From: Brachionus plicatilis
Taxonomy: Eukaryota; Rotifera; Eurotatoria; Ploima; Brachionidae
Direction of reading: 5' to 3'
Length of the DNA stretch: 64,000 bases
Assembly: GCA_010279815.1 (NCBI GenBank)
Contig: QEOQ01000439.1
Location: 693,101 to 757,100 of the forward strand
Below the pieces are notes generated by a model. That model searched no databases and was not told where the DNA came from. It was given only the letters and a program-made list of their open reading frames with translations. Below, piece by piece: positions 11,471 to 23,385 of this stretch. Numbering within the stretch: position 1 is the stretch's first letter; every line of letters starts with the position of its first letter. The position numbers and the translations under genes were made by a program.

Positions 11471-11697
11471 AAGAATTGAGTGTAAGGTATCTAGGAATTT
11501 AGGATTTTGCGAGGCTGAGAAGAAAGACTAAGATCCATTCTGAGTAGCCTTGGGAAGGAAAACTTCCTTAAATTATACTATAAATAAATAAATAAATAAG
11601 GTATCTAGCAAGACCAAAAAATAAATAAATCATTAAATTATTGAAAAATTGTCTAAGGCAACATGTGTCAATAGATTAACCCTTTGTTTCAATTTAC

Positions 11698-12286
11698 TCT
11701 TTAGCACTATAAATGAGACTGATATTGGCTTGGAGCTACATGGCCCACAACACAGAACTTTTCGCGTACTGACCCCATACGGTTGATCTAGTGTCGAGTA
11801 ATTGTTCAGGTCCACATGACTTAAAACAGAAAAAGATTGCTCTGTATGTTTATCAATAGCCCTTTAAAAAAAAATTTTTTTTTTTTAAATTATTTAATTA
11901 AAAAATGAAAACAAAGACACCTACCAAGGAATGTCTACAGTTCCTTTGATTGAGTAGCGTATCCTGCCATTCAAGTGTTCAAAGCTAGTTGGTAAGTTTT
12001 CAGGCAGTTTAAACTGAAAAGGAAAAGTGTAATTTTCGGATTCTATGAACAAGTCTTTTCCCGGATCTTTTTTCATGAAAAAAAGTGTTTCATCAATGTA
12101 TTTTTCTTTGTCGCGATAAGTAGCTTCACCATGGGTCCACTGTACCTTTGCTTTTCCTTTGATACGAAGCTTAACACAGTTTATTTTTAGACGTTCATTC
12201 ACACTTAGTCTAAGAACTCCTTTCAAAGTTTCACCCCCGGAGAAAATTGGCGTCTCCTTGTCAAAAACAATTGAAAAATACTTCAT
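11698..12286 (-). CDS. Arrestin domain-containing protein, exons 1 and 2 (N-terminal arrestin fold)
   Basis: Exon 1 (12286-11925) starts at ATG 12286 with KYFSIVFDKETPIFSGGETL, the typical first strand and P-x-F-x-G-G/GD-x-L turn of arrestin_N, and continues through GVLRLSV, LRIKGKAKVQW and LPTSFEHLNGRIRYSIKG. Its donor GTAGGT splits a TGG codon that is completed by exon 2 (11861-11698: AIDKHTEQSFSV...HVDLN...LCCGPCSSKPISVS). Exon 2 ends at donor GTAAAT in phase 1, matching exon 3. The CC-x-x-C-x-S-x-P-I-S-V motif is characteristic of alpha-arrestins between the two sandwiches. Intron 1 is only 63 bp. Which vertebrate ARRDC it corresponds to cannot be decided by eye. Confidence 0.85.
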
Positions 12287-13866
12287 GTTATTTTTTTTCG
12301 ATTTTGAAATAATAAGAAAAAAAAAATAGAATTTATATTCTTAAAATGATTGTTTTTTTTAATAAAAAAGTCTCAATTATTTAGCACTGGTTGATGCATT
12401 TCCGCACATGAGAAAACTTAGTTTTTAATTAATCAGTCGAACAAAAATGCTGTTAAATATTTTATTGATTTATTTAATGGTTATAATTTACTAATTTTTT
12501 AGAATCAAAGATTTTTGCACACTAAAAATAATTTTAATGAAGCTTTTTTTTAACTTTTTTTCTATTTTTGATATTGAGGAAACTAAAATAAACTGCGCAT
12601 TTGAAAAAAAATAACAGAATGACGCATTTTTTAATATTTGCTCAAAAAAAATCTGGCCACTTTCTAATGGTAACTTGATAAGTCTTTTACAGTCGAAAAT
12701 GAACTTTATTTTATTTAAAAATTAATGATTTTTATTTGAATAAATCAAACATATTGATATTAATGGAAATGAATTACGCAGGTAATTTAAGACAAGTGTA
12801 GGAGTAACAATAAAAAAATATAAAAAAAAAATTAATTTAAATTTTCATCAATTATCCATTATTTTTAAGAAATATGGTAAAATTACATTACAACTTTTAA
12901 ATATTGAAAATTTGCCGATTCGTCAGTCGGTGGTTGTCAGCGATTGCTAATTATTTTATTAAATTAAAATAAATTGANNNNNNNNNNNNNNNNNNNNNNN
13001 NNNNNNNNNNNNNNNNNNNNNNGTTTCCTGCTGTAGCTTATTATTATTATTATTATTATTATTAAATTAAGAGTGGAGTTATAAGATTATCAGTGGAGTT
13101 ATAAGAACAAATTTTTTTAAGTTTAAATTTTATTTTTCTAGTTGAAAAATTTAGTTGGATAAAGCTTAGATATGTTTTTTATTTTATTATAAATTCTGTC
13201 ATGTTTATAATAAAAAAAAGCTTATCTAAAAATTGAAAAATTTTGAAAATTACCTTTATTATTTTAATTAAAATTTTCAGAATGCCACTAAATTATTAGC
13301 TTATATTCGATTAATTAAGTGTGCAAAATTTCAAGTCAATATATAATCTTAATCAAAAGATATAAAAAAAAGACCAAGTTTCTAAATTTTAATTTTTCTA
13401 CCAAAAATAAAAAGTTTTTAAGATTTTTTCAACATAAATTCGGTAAATAATCACTAAATTAATAATCAGGAAGAAATTCTCTATAAAGTGATGAATTGAA
13501 AAAATATTTTAATTTGAATAATCGCTTAAAAAAAGTCCATTTATGGTATGGGTCAATTCTGAGGATTGAACATGGTTAATAAAAAAGGATTTTTTTTTTA
13601 AAAACTTGATCTACTTATTTTGCATCTTGTCGAATTTTCAAAATTTCATTTAGATTTAATTACGTGGTGTTCGTTCGGTTTGTCAAAAAATAATTATTAG
13701 TTTTTTGAAAATTAACTAATAGTGAGAAATTATATCAGTTGTTTCTGTTTATCTATGAGAAGTATCTCTTTTCATCAGCTAAATATTTTTTTACAGCAAA
13801 TTCTCTTTTATTTAAGTTTTTGACCTATTGGCAAACATTTTTCTTGTAGAGGTACTTGGCAGAAAT
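12287..13866. other. AT-rich intergenic sequence with an assembly gap at 12978-13022
   Basis: 45 N at 12978-13022, followed by a short TTA microsatellite (about 13038-13063). Nothing else recognisable. Confidence 0.6.
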
Positions 13867-14109
13867 TTAGCGTTTACTAGACACCGCTACGATATGTTTA
13901 CAAAATAAATTTTTTAACCATAATTTACAGGTACAACTACTTTTAAGCCACTCATTTTTATCGATTTCAATTCTCTTAACTGTAGTTATTCCTTTTAAAT
14001 AAGATTCAAATGAAGACCAAGATAAATTGAGAATTTTGTCACAAAAATATTTGCACCATTGTTTTGCCAATTCAACTAGATTGATTTTCGAAGTGGCAAA
14101 GTAAAACAA
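13867..14109 (-). pseudogene. SWIM zinc-finger scrap of a MULE-type transposase
   Basis: The 80-residue frame contains SWSSFESYL and then SSCTC-x4-LKNLFCKHI, the C-x-C-xn-C-x-H SWIM signature found at the C-terminus of MULE transposases and of some host proteins. No DDE domain precedes it, and the frame upstream is closed by stops. A transposon relic is likelier than a host gene because it is isolated and has no splice partners. Confidence 0.55.
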
Positions 14110-16359
14110 AGAATCCTAATAATTAAGCTTTATAAATTTTTTTCCAGAAGATTTCATTGATGAGCAATTGTAAAGTCTTCTAGTTTTAAAACGGGCTGTG
14201 TGTAATTTTTTTATAATTTGAAAAATGCTATGGAAAAAAAATTATCATCAAGAGAGAATTACTAGAATTTAAGTGAATGAATTTTCTGGTAAAAAGAAAA
14301 ATTAGCTGAAAAAAAATTCTATTCAGTCACAAAGAAAACAATGACTAAAATATTTGAATTAAAAAATGAATGATTGAAGAGTAAGGAACCATTTGAGGTG
14401 TTTTTAATTTTATTTTCAATCGATTAAAATTTTTAAAATTATAATTCAAAATTTATCATTTAATTATGACAGCAAAAAAACAATTTCTAATCGATTAATG
14501 AAAGTCACTATGGAAATGCTTCTGACATTCATAAAAAAATTTGCCTAAAACTTTTAATTACTTCGAATGAAATAATCATCTTTTTAAATCATTTTTTATT
14601 AATGTTTCTTCGTATTTTTTTTAGAAAGACAATAAAAATTTAAATACAAAAAATATTTTAGGACACCGATGAGATTTGAGCATTTGATCCATATTTTTCG
14701 TCTATTGTCTTTAACATCATGCCAAGTTAAATTGTTTGCGTAAATTACTTTTAAACAGTAATTACATAAAAAAAGAATACAAAAGTTATTTATTCAAATT
14801 TGGAATAAATAACCTTATTTTAAGTTTTTTAAAAATTAAAAATACTATAATTTACTCTAAAACAATCATTAAAAAACTGAGAAGTATTTTTTATGTATAG
14901 TTGATAGCCCTTCTTAATTTGTGGCCAAAGTTGAAATTAATCTCAAATTTTTGTTAGTAAAATATTCCAAAAAAAATCCTGCTTGAGATTGGATTTTTTC
15001 CCATCTTATTAAAAAAGTTTAGAAAATTTTAATTCCAATTTTTTTTTATTAAATTGCTTAAATTTTATTAATTTATCAGTTTAAATAATAAGCTCTCTAG
15101 AGTGCTTGAGAATTTAATATTGATATATTATTAATATTTTATAATGTTAGAATATTTCTTCAACTTTCTTGTTTGCTATTTCATTCTTAAGTTAAGCTTA
15201 CCATACTAATGACTTTTTTAAGAGATGTACTTCCAAAGTTGTTCCGATATAAACCTTTGATTATTTAATTTTTTGGTTAACTTTCTTTTTTTAATAAACA
15301 AATTAAAATAAGTTAGTTAAGTTAAAATGCGAATAAATTTGAGGTCATGCGAGAATAATTAAGCTATAAATTAATGGTTCATAGAATGTGGCCAATTATT
15401 TTATAAGAAAACTTTAAAGGGTACCATTTGGAGTAGGCAAGTTTTTTTGCATTTTTCATGAATAGTATCTAGAATAAATTTAGTAAGCAATTGACTATTT
15501 TAGAGTTGGAAAGAAATTATTGAGTTTTTTCTAAGATCGTTTCTTCAAGTTTACTCAAAAACTACAATATCAATTTAATTTATATTACCCTTAATATTGT
15601 GCGCTTTTTGATAAAAAATTTTCAAAAAATTAATCAAATTAAATTCGCACTTTTTTTTAATTAATCAACTACTAAGCAATAGATTAATTTTAAATAATTC
15701 GACAATAAAACGCAGAAACTCCTCCCAACCTCGTATACCCATCTTTTAACATTGCCAAAAAATTTTCAATTCAAGTTAATAGGAAAACGAAATATTAATT
15801 TTATATTGTTGTAGTGAAAAAATATTTTCTTTAAGAATAAAAATTAAAAAAAATAAATATTTTTAAAAAGCAATGTTTTGAAATTTTGATCTAATTTTTG
15901 TATTGTCTTCATTAAACGCCAAATAATTAAGTTTTAGGGTTTAAAATAGTCATGGGAAAATGAAAATAAAAAAAAACTCTTCCAATTTATTTAGTTACCA
16001 AAATTAAAAATAAAAATTTAATGAAATTTTGCACAAAAATTCTAAAAATATCAAAATGTAAAAATATAAAATTTTCTAAATTTTGCCATAGTCAAGATAT
16101 AACAAGTGACTATTTCACAATTGAAAAGTTTATTTCATTTTCAACAAATTAAAAAGATAATTTTATTAATTTTTTAGCGAATTTATTTTGAGTCTGAAGA
16201 AGCTATTGCTAAATAAAGATAATTTAAAAAATAATTAAATATTGACTTAAATAATAAACTGTTAGTTATATCAGCTTTATTAATTTCTAGTATAATAACT
16301 TTGGTCAGATTCTATCAATCCTAATTTTTTTAAATCTCAATTTTAATCTAAAGAAAAAT
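14110..16359. other. AT-rich spacer
   Basis: No gene, RNA gene or structured repeat recognised in 2.2 kb read on both strands. Confidence 0.4.
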
Positions 16360-16651
16360 TAGTATCGTTAATCGAAAATCGATTCAATAATCGACTTTTT
16401 TTTTAATCGATTATTTAATTAAATTAAATCGACTAAATTTTTTTAGTCAACTAATAAATAATTTAATCATTAATAAATAATTTATCTCTAAATTAAAGCC
16501 AAATAAGCAAAAAATATTTTTCCCGAAAACATTGCACATAACTAATCACCAAAATTCCTCAATCATTGCTCTGAAAAATCCGCCACAAACATCTTTTATC
16601 GAGTGCCAAACTCCTCGATTTTTCTTAGATTGGAGTCGATTACCAACACTA
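16360..16651. mobile_element. 292-bp hAT-type MITE with perfect 8-bp target duplication
   Basis: Ends TAGTATCGTTAATCGA and TCGATTACCAACACTA form an imperfect inverted repeat. The 8-mer AGAAAAAT flanks it on both sides (16352-16359 and 16652-16659). The interior is full of AATCGATT palindromes and has no coding capacity. Confidence 0.85.
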
Positions 16652-17741
16652 AGAAAAATGATTTGATATCTCCAAATTATAAAATACATAATTTTGAAGA
16701 AAGTTTGAAAAAAATAAAATGGGTGATGATCAATTTTATTTTTTAAATTCTGCTAATCAGATTTATATAATCTATACTCCAGTTGAACTTTTTCCTTTTG
16801 AAAGTTGAATAAGAAATCCACTATAATTTATTTTAAGTAAATTATAAAAATGGTGGAAAAATCAAAAAATTAATTTAAAAAATATATTTAACAATTAAGA
16901 TCTATTTATAATGATGGAATTAGTCATGTTTAAAAGTCAAAAGTAAAGTACAAGTGAACACTTTGACCTGTTGGAAAAATTTTCTTTTCGACCGGATATA
17001 ATTCATGAGACCGCAACCTTAACTGCTCAGGATTCAGAAAAAATTATGTAGAGCCCACTGGATGGAATTCATTTCTTTTAAATCAATTCAAAGCTTGAAC
17101 TATGTCATGGAAATTAACACAAAATTACTTTTTTTTTTTAAATCTTGTAGGATGAAATTTTATTAAGCGCATTTTATCTAAATAAATAAATTAACTAAAA
17201 TTTTTTATTTTTTTTTCGTTTTTATAATTCATAATTTTTGCTAAGTAATTATAATAAAAAAACAAAATAATCATATCACTTCTTTAAAAACAATTCATAC
17301 CATATCTACATATTTTTTGTACTAAAAAACCAACAAGCAATCACATCATTTAGGGTCCACAAACGCTAAGCTCGTCCCTTATCGGCTTTTAAATACGAAA
17401 AGTTCTAGATTAATGATTGATATTTTTCCATAATTTTTTTGTTTTCTCAGCAACTGTAAAATATTTCATAATCAAAACAGTTCGTCAGCATTTAAACAAT
17501 CAGGAAAGTCTGAGAGTAAGATCATGAAATTTTCGAATTTTTTCTATAAAACATCATTTCGAAAAACTTTTTTTTTAATAGTTTCCAAATTAACCTAGCA
17601 ATTTAAGAACGATGCATTATTTTTCCAAAGATTTATAAAATAAATTTAAATTTTGTTACCTGAACATATTTTATTTTTTGATTAACATTAACTTGACTGT
17701 TATTACCAGATTTTAGCTTAAAAATTCATTTAGATTCAAAA
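16652..17741. other. Upstream region of the vault/SPFH-like gene
   Basis: AT-rich; no gene or clear promoter element. An ATTACCAG and an ATTTTAG lie about 20-35 bp before the start codon at 17742, either of which could be a 5' splice-leader or 5'-UTR acceptor. Confidence 0.35.
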
Positions 17742-18881
17742 TGGTATGGGAAGTGATAGAAGAAGGAGAACAAGTAACCTTGGGCAAAAAAAATATTTAA
17801 AATCCTCTAAACTTAAAAATTAGGCTCTTTTGTATCATTTTAATGGGAAAATATCTCTTAGAAAAGGCCCCAAACGCGTAAGTTATTTACTGAAAAATTT
17901 GTCAATCTTTCAATTTATCAACACAAATTAGCTCTGGCTGGTCGCGAGTAAGCTTAAAAAACTTGAAAAAATCACTGCTCACCACAATGAATACTTGGCA
18001 ATCGAGTATTTAGATGGCCATACTGACCACAAGCAGGGGTAATTTCAGGTTTTTTTTCAATTTTTTTTCAATTTTTTCTCAATTTTTTTTAGGCCTTGCA
18101 CCGAGTTTATGAACCCAATGATCCATCTGAGCATCCAGACAAAACAATGCTACTGCTTGGACACAAACTGCGCAATTGTAGTGTACTGTAAGAAAGACAA
18201 AAGTGACCAGAGCGAAATAAAAATTGTCAAAGGACCGGGAATTTTTATGCTCCAGCCCAACGAATGGCAAGAAAAAAGATTGAGTTTTTATGATGGCTGA
18301 AATAATTTTTTTCTTTAGGGTTCACAAATTTAGCTGGCATGGCGAAGAAGAGAATAGCAAGGTTAAGTACGAGGCTGGAAAAAACAATTTTGAGATTTTA
18401 AATTGTGCACCTGATCAATTGTATTACAATGTGGACGAGGTGCGGACTGCGGACGACGCTCTGCTGCGCATCAAAGTCATGATTTTTTACGAGATAAAAG
18501 ATATAAAAAAAATGGTAGATTAAGATTGTTAAAATTTTTTTCAAGAATTAATTTTTTTAAAGCTTAACGAGACAAAAGATCCTATAGCTGATTTTTTAAA
18601 GTATTTTCTTTTTTACATTTTTTAATTTTTTTTTAAATAAATTTATTTTAAGCTGTTGTAAATCGGATGTAATTGGATTCACAACCGCAAAGACATATTT
18701 AAATTTCATAGAGACTTGCCATTTACTTAATGATTTGAAAAACTATACCAAATTGGTCGAAAGATCTGAAAAAATTGGTTTTGAAGTAACCAAAGTTGTA
18801 TTTCGGGGTTATTTTGCCAGTCCAAAACTTCAATCGTTGCACGATACTTCGGTCAAAACACGCACAGATCTTAGATTAAAT
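17742..18881 (+). CDS. Vault-shoulder/SPFH-like protein, exons 1-7
   Basis: First seven exons of a ten-exon, 401-aa gene: 17742-17774, 17824-17877, 17932-18038, 18093-18266, 18319-18514, 18563-18600, 18653-18881. All joins are phase-consistent and introns are about 49-60 bp. The product begins MVWE-x-EEGE, has GP-type turns (RKGPKR, VKGPGIFMLQPNEW, HKFSWHG), then a segment (LRIKVMIFYEIKDI, DPIADFLN, EKIGFEVTKVVFRGY) that reads like the shoulder domain of major vault protein and the related SPFH/band-7 fold. It appears to belong to a conserved eukaryotic family of unknown function, judged from memory of the pattern. Intron 4 (18267-18318) uses a GC donor (ATG|GCAAGA). The exon 1 donor (CAA|GTAACC) is the least certain call. 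Confidence 0.7.
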
Positions 18882-19104
18882 GTAATTTTTAAATTTTTTT
18901 TAGAATTGGTTTATTTTACTAAACCCTATTCTTTTTTTAACAAAAAATTTTCATATGTAAATATTGACTTGGAATTGATTGAACTTACAAAAATGATTAA
19001 TTATTCTAGCATCAATAGAAATTTAAGATAACAAGTTTTTGGTTAGGAAAACAAAAAAATGAAAATAAAAATATAAAAGTAGAATAAAATTACTATTTTA
19101 AAAC

Positions 19105-20390
19105 GCGGTGGTTAAGATAGGAGCAAAACCTGATGCAAAATCTTTATTTTTTAAATTGAACCAGAGTGATTTAAAAGTCCCAAAATAAAGTCCAAGTCCG
19201 GACTTCAGATCATGTTAAGCAATGAAAAATGACTGGAAAAAATGCTTAGACAGTAGTCGAAAATTAGGCGGATTTTCGTGATCTTCCGTTAAATATAATT
19301 TTCCCACAATAATTACTCAAAATAAATGGAAAAATAGGAAAAATAATTTGATTAATTTGTAAAACTGGAAAAAAAATTGATTTTTGAGATCTCGGAGCTT
19401 CGAGTCATCAAGATTAACACAATTTATTATTTTAAAATACTTTAAGAATTTTCCAGTCATGCTGAAAAAAAAAATATTTTGGGAATTCATAGTGAAAAAA
19501 AAAAAAAAGTCCGGACTTGGACTTGACTTGAGACTTGTGACTTTTGAAACAACTCTTAATTGAACACCAGTTTTATTACAATTATTTTAAAAATGCTATT
19601 TTTTAGCATAAATAAAAGCAAAAAATTAAAAAAACTTTTTGTTTAAAAGTATAGATCGAATATTGATAGAATCGGTACGGTTTTGTGAATTTCAAATACA
19701 AATTTCGAACAAAAATTCTTCATTTTTTGATTGATTAAAATTAAATTAAATGAAAAATATTAGAAAAAATACTACAATAAAGGGCAACATACATTGTTGC
19801 ACCTTTTTTACCTAAAATGAAATTTTTATTTTCTTTTTTTTTAGTAAATCAAATCAATAATCTATTTAAATCTTATTGATTCTGTTAAGACCTTGACATG
19901 TCTTACTTATTATTTAATCTTTAATTAACTGCAGCTGAAGCACATTTTCTAGCTACTATTTAAACCACTACATTATTGTTATAATTTCGGATTCCATTAA
20001 ATAAACATTTAACTAAATTGAATTGTTTTATTTATTTCTCGGCTTGATCCCTAAACTACAAACTCAATTCTTTATTTTTTGTTATTTTTACATAAGAAAA
20101 ATTGTTTTAGGTGAAAAAGGTGCAACAAAGAATGTTGCACTATCTAGCAGTATTTTTTCTAATATTTTTTATTAACTTAAATTTTAATTTATTAAAAAAC
20201 TAAGAATTTTTGTTCAATTTGTATTTGAAATTCACAATACCATCGGTACTATATTTTAGGTTTTTTTGAATCGTTTTCTTTTCAAATAAAACTTTTTTAT
20301 GATATTTATTCTATAAATTTTCAGTTAATTTTTAATTTTTGAAATTTTTTGCTTTGCTTTAATTTTGTTTACTCTAAAATTCACAGCCGC
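19105..20390. mobile_element. TIR element, family C, interrupted by a nested MITE
   Basis: Left end GCGGTGGTTAAG... and right end ...CACAGCCGC are inverted relatives. Long subterminal inverted arms (about 19668-19815 against 20106-20260) share TGTGAATTTCAAATACAAATT and AACAAAAATTCTT. Flanks TTTAAAAC and TTTAAAAA agree at 7 of 8 positions, consistent with an 8-bp target duplication. A smaller relative lies at 47216-47557. No transposase frame. Confidence 0.75.
19162..19557. mobile_element. 396-bp MITE of the AAGTCC family, perfect 8-bp target duplication
   Basis: Begins CAGAGTGATTTAAAAGTC and ends GACTTTTGAAACAACTCTT, with AAGTCCGGACTT blocks near each end. AATTGAAC is duplicated at 19154-19161 and 19558-19565. 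Inserted inside the family C element, whose sequence resumes directly after the duplication. Confidence 0.9.
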
Positions 20391-21817
20391 TTTAAAAACA
20401 GACAAAAGGTAAACAAAAATTTAGAAAAAATTTACAAAGATAATTTCTTTTAAATTTTTTTAAACAGGAGGCATAATTTAGATAAATTTTAAAAACACAA
20501 TAAAAATTTAATAAAATAAATTATAATTTGGAGAAAAATCCAATTAAAAATAGACAATAGAGCCAATAAAAGAAATTTCAAAATGTTCATTTTTTCTCGG
20601 ATAATTCAGTAAGAGCAAAATTAGCTAGGTCTTTTAGTTAAGAACCATGAAAAACTCTTGTTTTTTATACCAACAATTACCCGGGTACAATGAATAAAAA
20701 GTAATTTTTTGACCTTCTTTTAAAAATCGCCTCTTTAAAATTAGCTTATGTTAAAATAACCAAGTGACCATTTTTTGATAAATAAATATATGAGGCGATT
20801 GCTTTAAAATATTTTGTATTTTTAATTTAAATTTAAAAAAAGTTGAGTTAGCAAAACTGGTGTCTGCGGACAAATCTTTCAATGAATGCTGGAGAAAAGC
20901 AGAAATATGCCTAAAAATGCAAATAAAATTGTATTTTTAATTTTTTGTCACTTTTCGAATCATTTAAAATTGCAAAAATTGTGTTTTTATTTTTAAAATC
21001 ATCTTTTGGCATAAAAAAAAAGACTTTACTAATATTTACATAAATTTAAAAAATATGACAAAAAAAAACATATTATTACATTAAATTGTGTAATTTTACG
21101 TAAAATGATGTAAAAATATGTAATAAAGTGTAATGTTTTTTTTCAAAATTTTTTATATAAAATTCAAATATTTTTATTTAATTTTCACTTTTTCCTCTAA
21201 AATCAAAATTTTTTTGGCCGTTAGCGTTTTCGGCCAAACTTACTTAGACTGGTGTAATATTACGTAAAATTACCCATTATCCAGTTTAACTTTAAACACT
21301 GTATGCATAATGGAAATTTATTTTAAAATAAAAAATTAACTTTTGATGAGGATTACTCTTTATAAATATAATAATAAATATAATGTCTTGCAATTTAAAT
21401 AAAGGAACAACAGATTTTAATCTGTAATTAATATATAGATTCTTTAGAGATATTTAATAGATGATTAATTTTTTTCATTTTTGCTTTGATTTTCTTCCAA
21501 CACTGACAAAAGCTCTTTCAGTATCAGTTCTTCAACAATCGTTTTACTGAAATATAATGTAAATAGAAACAATAAAATTTAATTACATAAAAAATTAACG
21601 AAAATGTATGTAATTTAGCGGAATATTGAATTATTTATCAATCAGAATTTTAATTCAAGTAACTTAAAACGAAAAATTTATCAAGGTTGCCAATTTGCTA
21701 AATTTGTCTATTTTCCTCATTCAATTCAATGAAATATTTAACTGAGTAAAAAAAATCTGCATATAAAATTTTTAGTTAAAACAAGAACAGCAATTTTTAA
21801 AATTTTTTTTTTGAAAG

Positions 21818-22308
21818 TATGAAGCCGAGATTCAGCAGCAAAATCAATTAGATTATAATTTAAAGAATGAAATTAGTCGTTTACAAATGGGTATGTATTT
21901 TTGTTAAATTTTAATGAGACTCATTAACTAAAATATCTAAAAGAACAAGACTTGGAATATCAAAAAGTGCTAAATCAATTGGAGCTCAGCAAAGCCAGAC
22001 TGATGGAATCTAATCGGATTTTATTTGAGGAAGAAAAGGCAAAAATTGAGATCAACACTAAGTCAAAATTAAAAAGTTTAGAGGTAAAAGTTTAGTTTTA
22101 GTTGAGTTGAGAAATTTGTTTTAAATTGGAAAAATTTTAATTTTAGAACTTGGCAAGAAAGAATGAACAAAAACTCGAGCATTTGGAAAAGTTGAATCAA
22201 ATGAACATTGATTTGACGGAACATTTGGTATCATCAATACCAAGAGCAGATAGACGCATTAAAATTTCAAAGCGAAGAAAAAATCTCAATGGGAAAGAAA
22301 ATGGATGA
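21818..22308 (+). CDS. Vault/SPFH-like protein, exons 8-10 (coiled-coil tail)
   Basis: Exons 21818-21890, 21944-22083 and 22147-22308 continue the gene after the 2.9-kb intron in correct phase (RLN|YEAEIQQQ). They encode a charged coiled coil (QLDYNLKNEISRLQ, YQKVLNQLELSKARLMESN, ARKNEQKLEHLEKLNQ) and end NIDLTEHLV...PRADRRIKI plus a short basic tail before TGA 22306-22308. A coiled coil after an SPFH/vault shoulder followed by a D-L-T-x-x-L-V motif supports one gene rather than two. Another reading frame across the last ~70 nt also looks helical (QIDALKFQSEEK), so an indel or alternative splice in the final exon cannot be excluded. Confidence 0.65.
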
Positions 22309-22314
22309 ACTATC

Positions 22315-22465
22315 ATAATATAGAATCTAAAAAAGATCGAAAACAAAATATAGAAGACTAAAAATATAGAATCATCAAAGTATAGAAAAAAAATATATAG
22401 AATATACGAATATAGAAAAAAAAATATATAGAAAACTAAATATATAAAAAAGTTATAGCCGAAAA
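22315..22465. repeat. Degenerate TATAGAA tandem repeat
   Basis: Repeated TATAGAA/ATATAGAAAA words just downstream of the vault/SPFH-like stop codon. Confidence 0.6.
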
Positions 22466-22475
22466 TGATTTCCAG

Positions 22476-22673
22476 AACTTAGTCGAGCAAATTTGTGATG
22501 TTCCTTCTGTTTCTAATAAAATTCTTGAACAAGATAAATTTGATATGTTCTTGAATTATGAATTTGATCTTGATCGAGAACAAAAGTTGAAAACAATTGT
22601 CAGTGAGTATGATGTGTTGAACATAGATTTATTTTTAAATGGAATTATTGGCTTATTGGACGATCAATTGTAA
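22476..22673 (+). CDS. Unassigned terminal-exon-like frame, 65 aa
   Basis: An ATTTCCAG acceptor opens a 65-residue frame (starts NLVEQICDVPSV, ends GLLDDQL before TAA), with acidic, leucine-rich composition unlike random AT-rich frames. An AATAAA lies at 22741-22746. No matching donor was identified, so it could be an alternative last exon of the preceding gene, the last exon of another gene whose other exons are lost, or a transposon scrap. Product unknown. Confidence 0.35.
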   Translation, partial: NLVEQICDVPSVSNKILEQDKFDMFLNYEFDLDREQKLKTIVSEYDVLNIDLFLNGIIGLLDDQL

Positions 22674-23385
22674 AATAACTTTATGAAATAGACAAAATAT
22701 TCAATTAATCTATAATTACTTTCTATATTTTTTTTTCTATAATAAAGAAATTCTATAATTATTCAAATTGATGATTTCGATATTTTTTTTTCTACCTTTT
22801 TACCTTTCGATAAAAAAATAATTCTGTATTTTGAACGTTAACCAGAAAATGACGACTTAACAAATTTTCATTTTCACGATTAATTATTTTTTTATAGTTT
22901 AATTATCATTTTTTGCACTGTATTTAGATAATGAAATTTTTTTTATTTTCTTTTTTAAAAAATTATATTAAGTGTTTATGTAGAAGAAACAATTTCTGAT
23001 TTTTTTCTATAAATATAATTTATTTGAAGAATTTAATACATCTTCAAATCTTATAATAAAAACTAAATTCTTTAAAAATTTTGGGTCTGGTCAAAAGTTT
23101 GATAACCTGATCACAATTTACTTAAAAAAATCTTCAGTAAAAAATATGAACACATGACAATTAAAATTTACATAGTCAATTTTATGAACAAAAAAAAATT
23201 GATCACTAAATTTACTTAAATTATTATTATAAATCGGAAAAAAAATTTATAAAAAATCTAATACAATGTTTGCTTATTAAAAACAGACTCATCAATCTCG
23301 GGCATTTTTTTGAGGAAATAAATATTAAAAAATACATTTATTTTTGAACTGAAAAAAATTTCATAAAAAATTTGGAATCAAAAAA
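22674..23385. other. AT-rich spacer
   Basis: No gene recognised. Confidence 0.4.

Larger units (their letters stand above)
18882..21817. other. 2.9-kb intron 7 of the vault/SPFH-like gene
   Basis: Holds the TIR element 19105-20390 with a nested MITE. 21085-21290 contains TTACGTAAAATTACC-type words shared with elements at 23.5 and 24.5 kb. No independent gene is supported. Confidence 0.6.

Noticed and set aside
21465..21547. Minus-strand terminal-exon-like frame (KTIVEELILKELLSVLEENQ)
   Set aside because: Plausible acceptor and composition but no partner exon on that strand; lies in an intron of a plus-strand gene.
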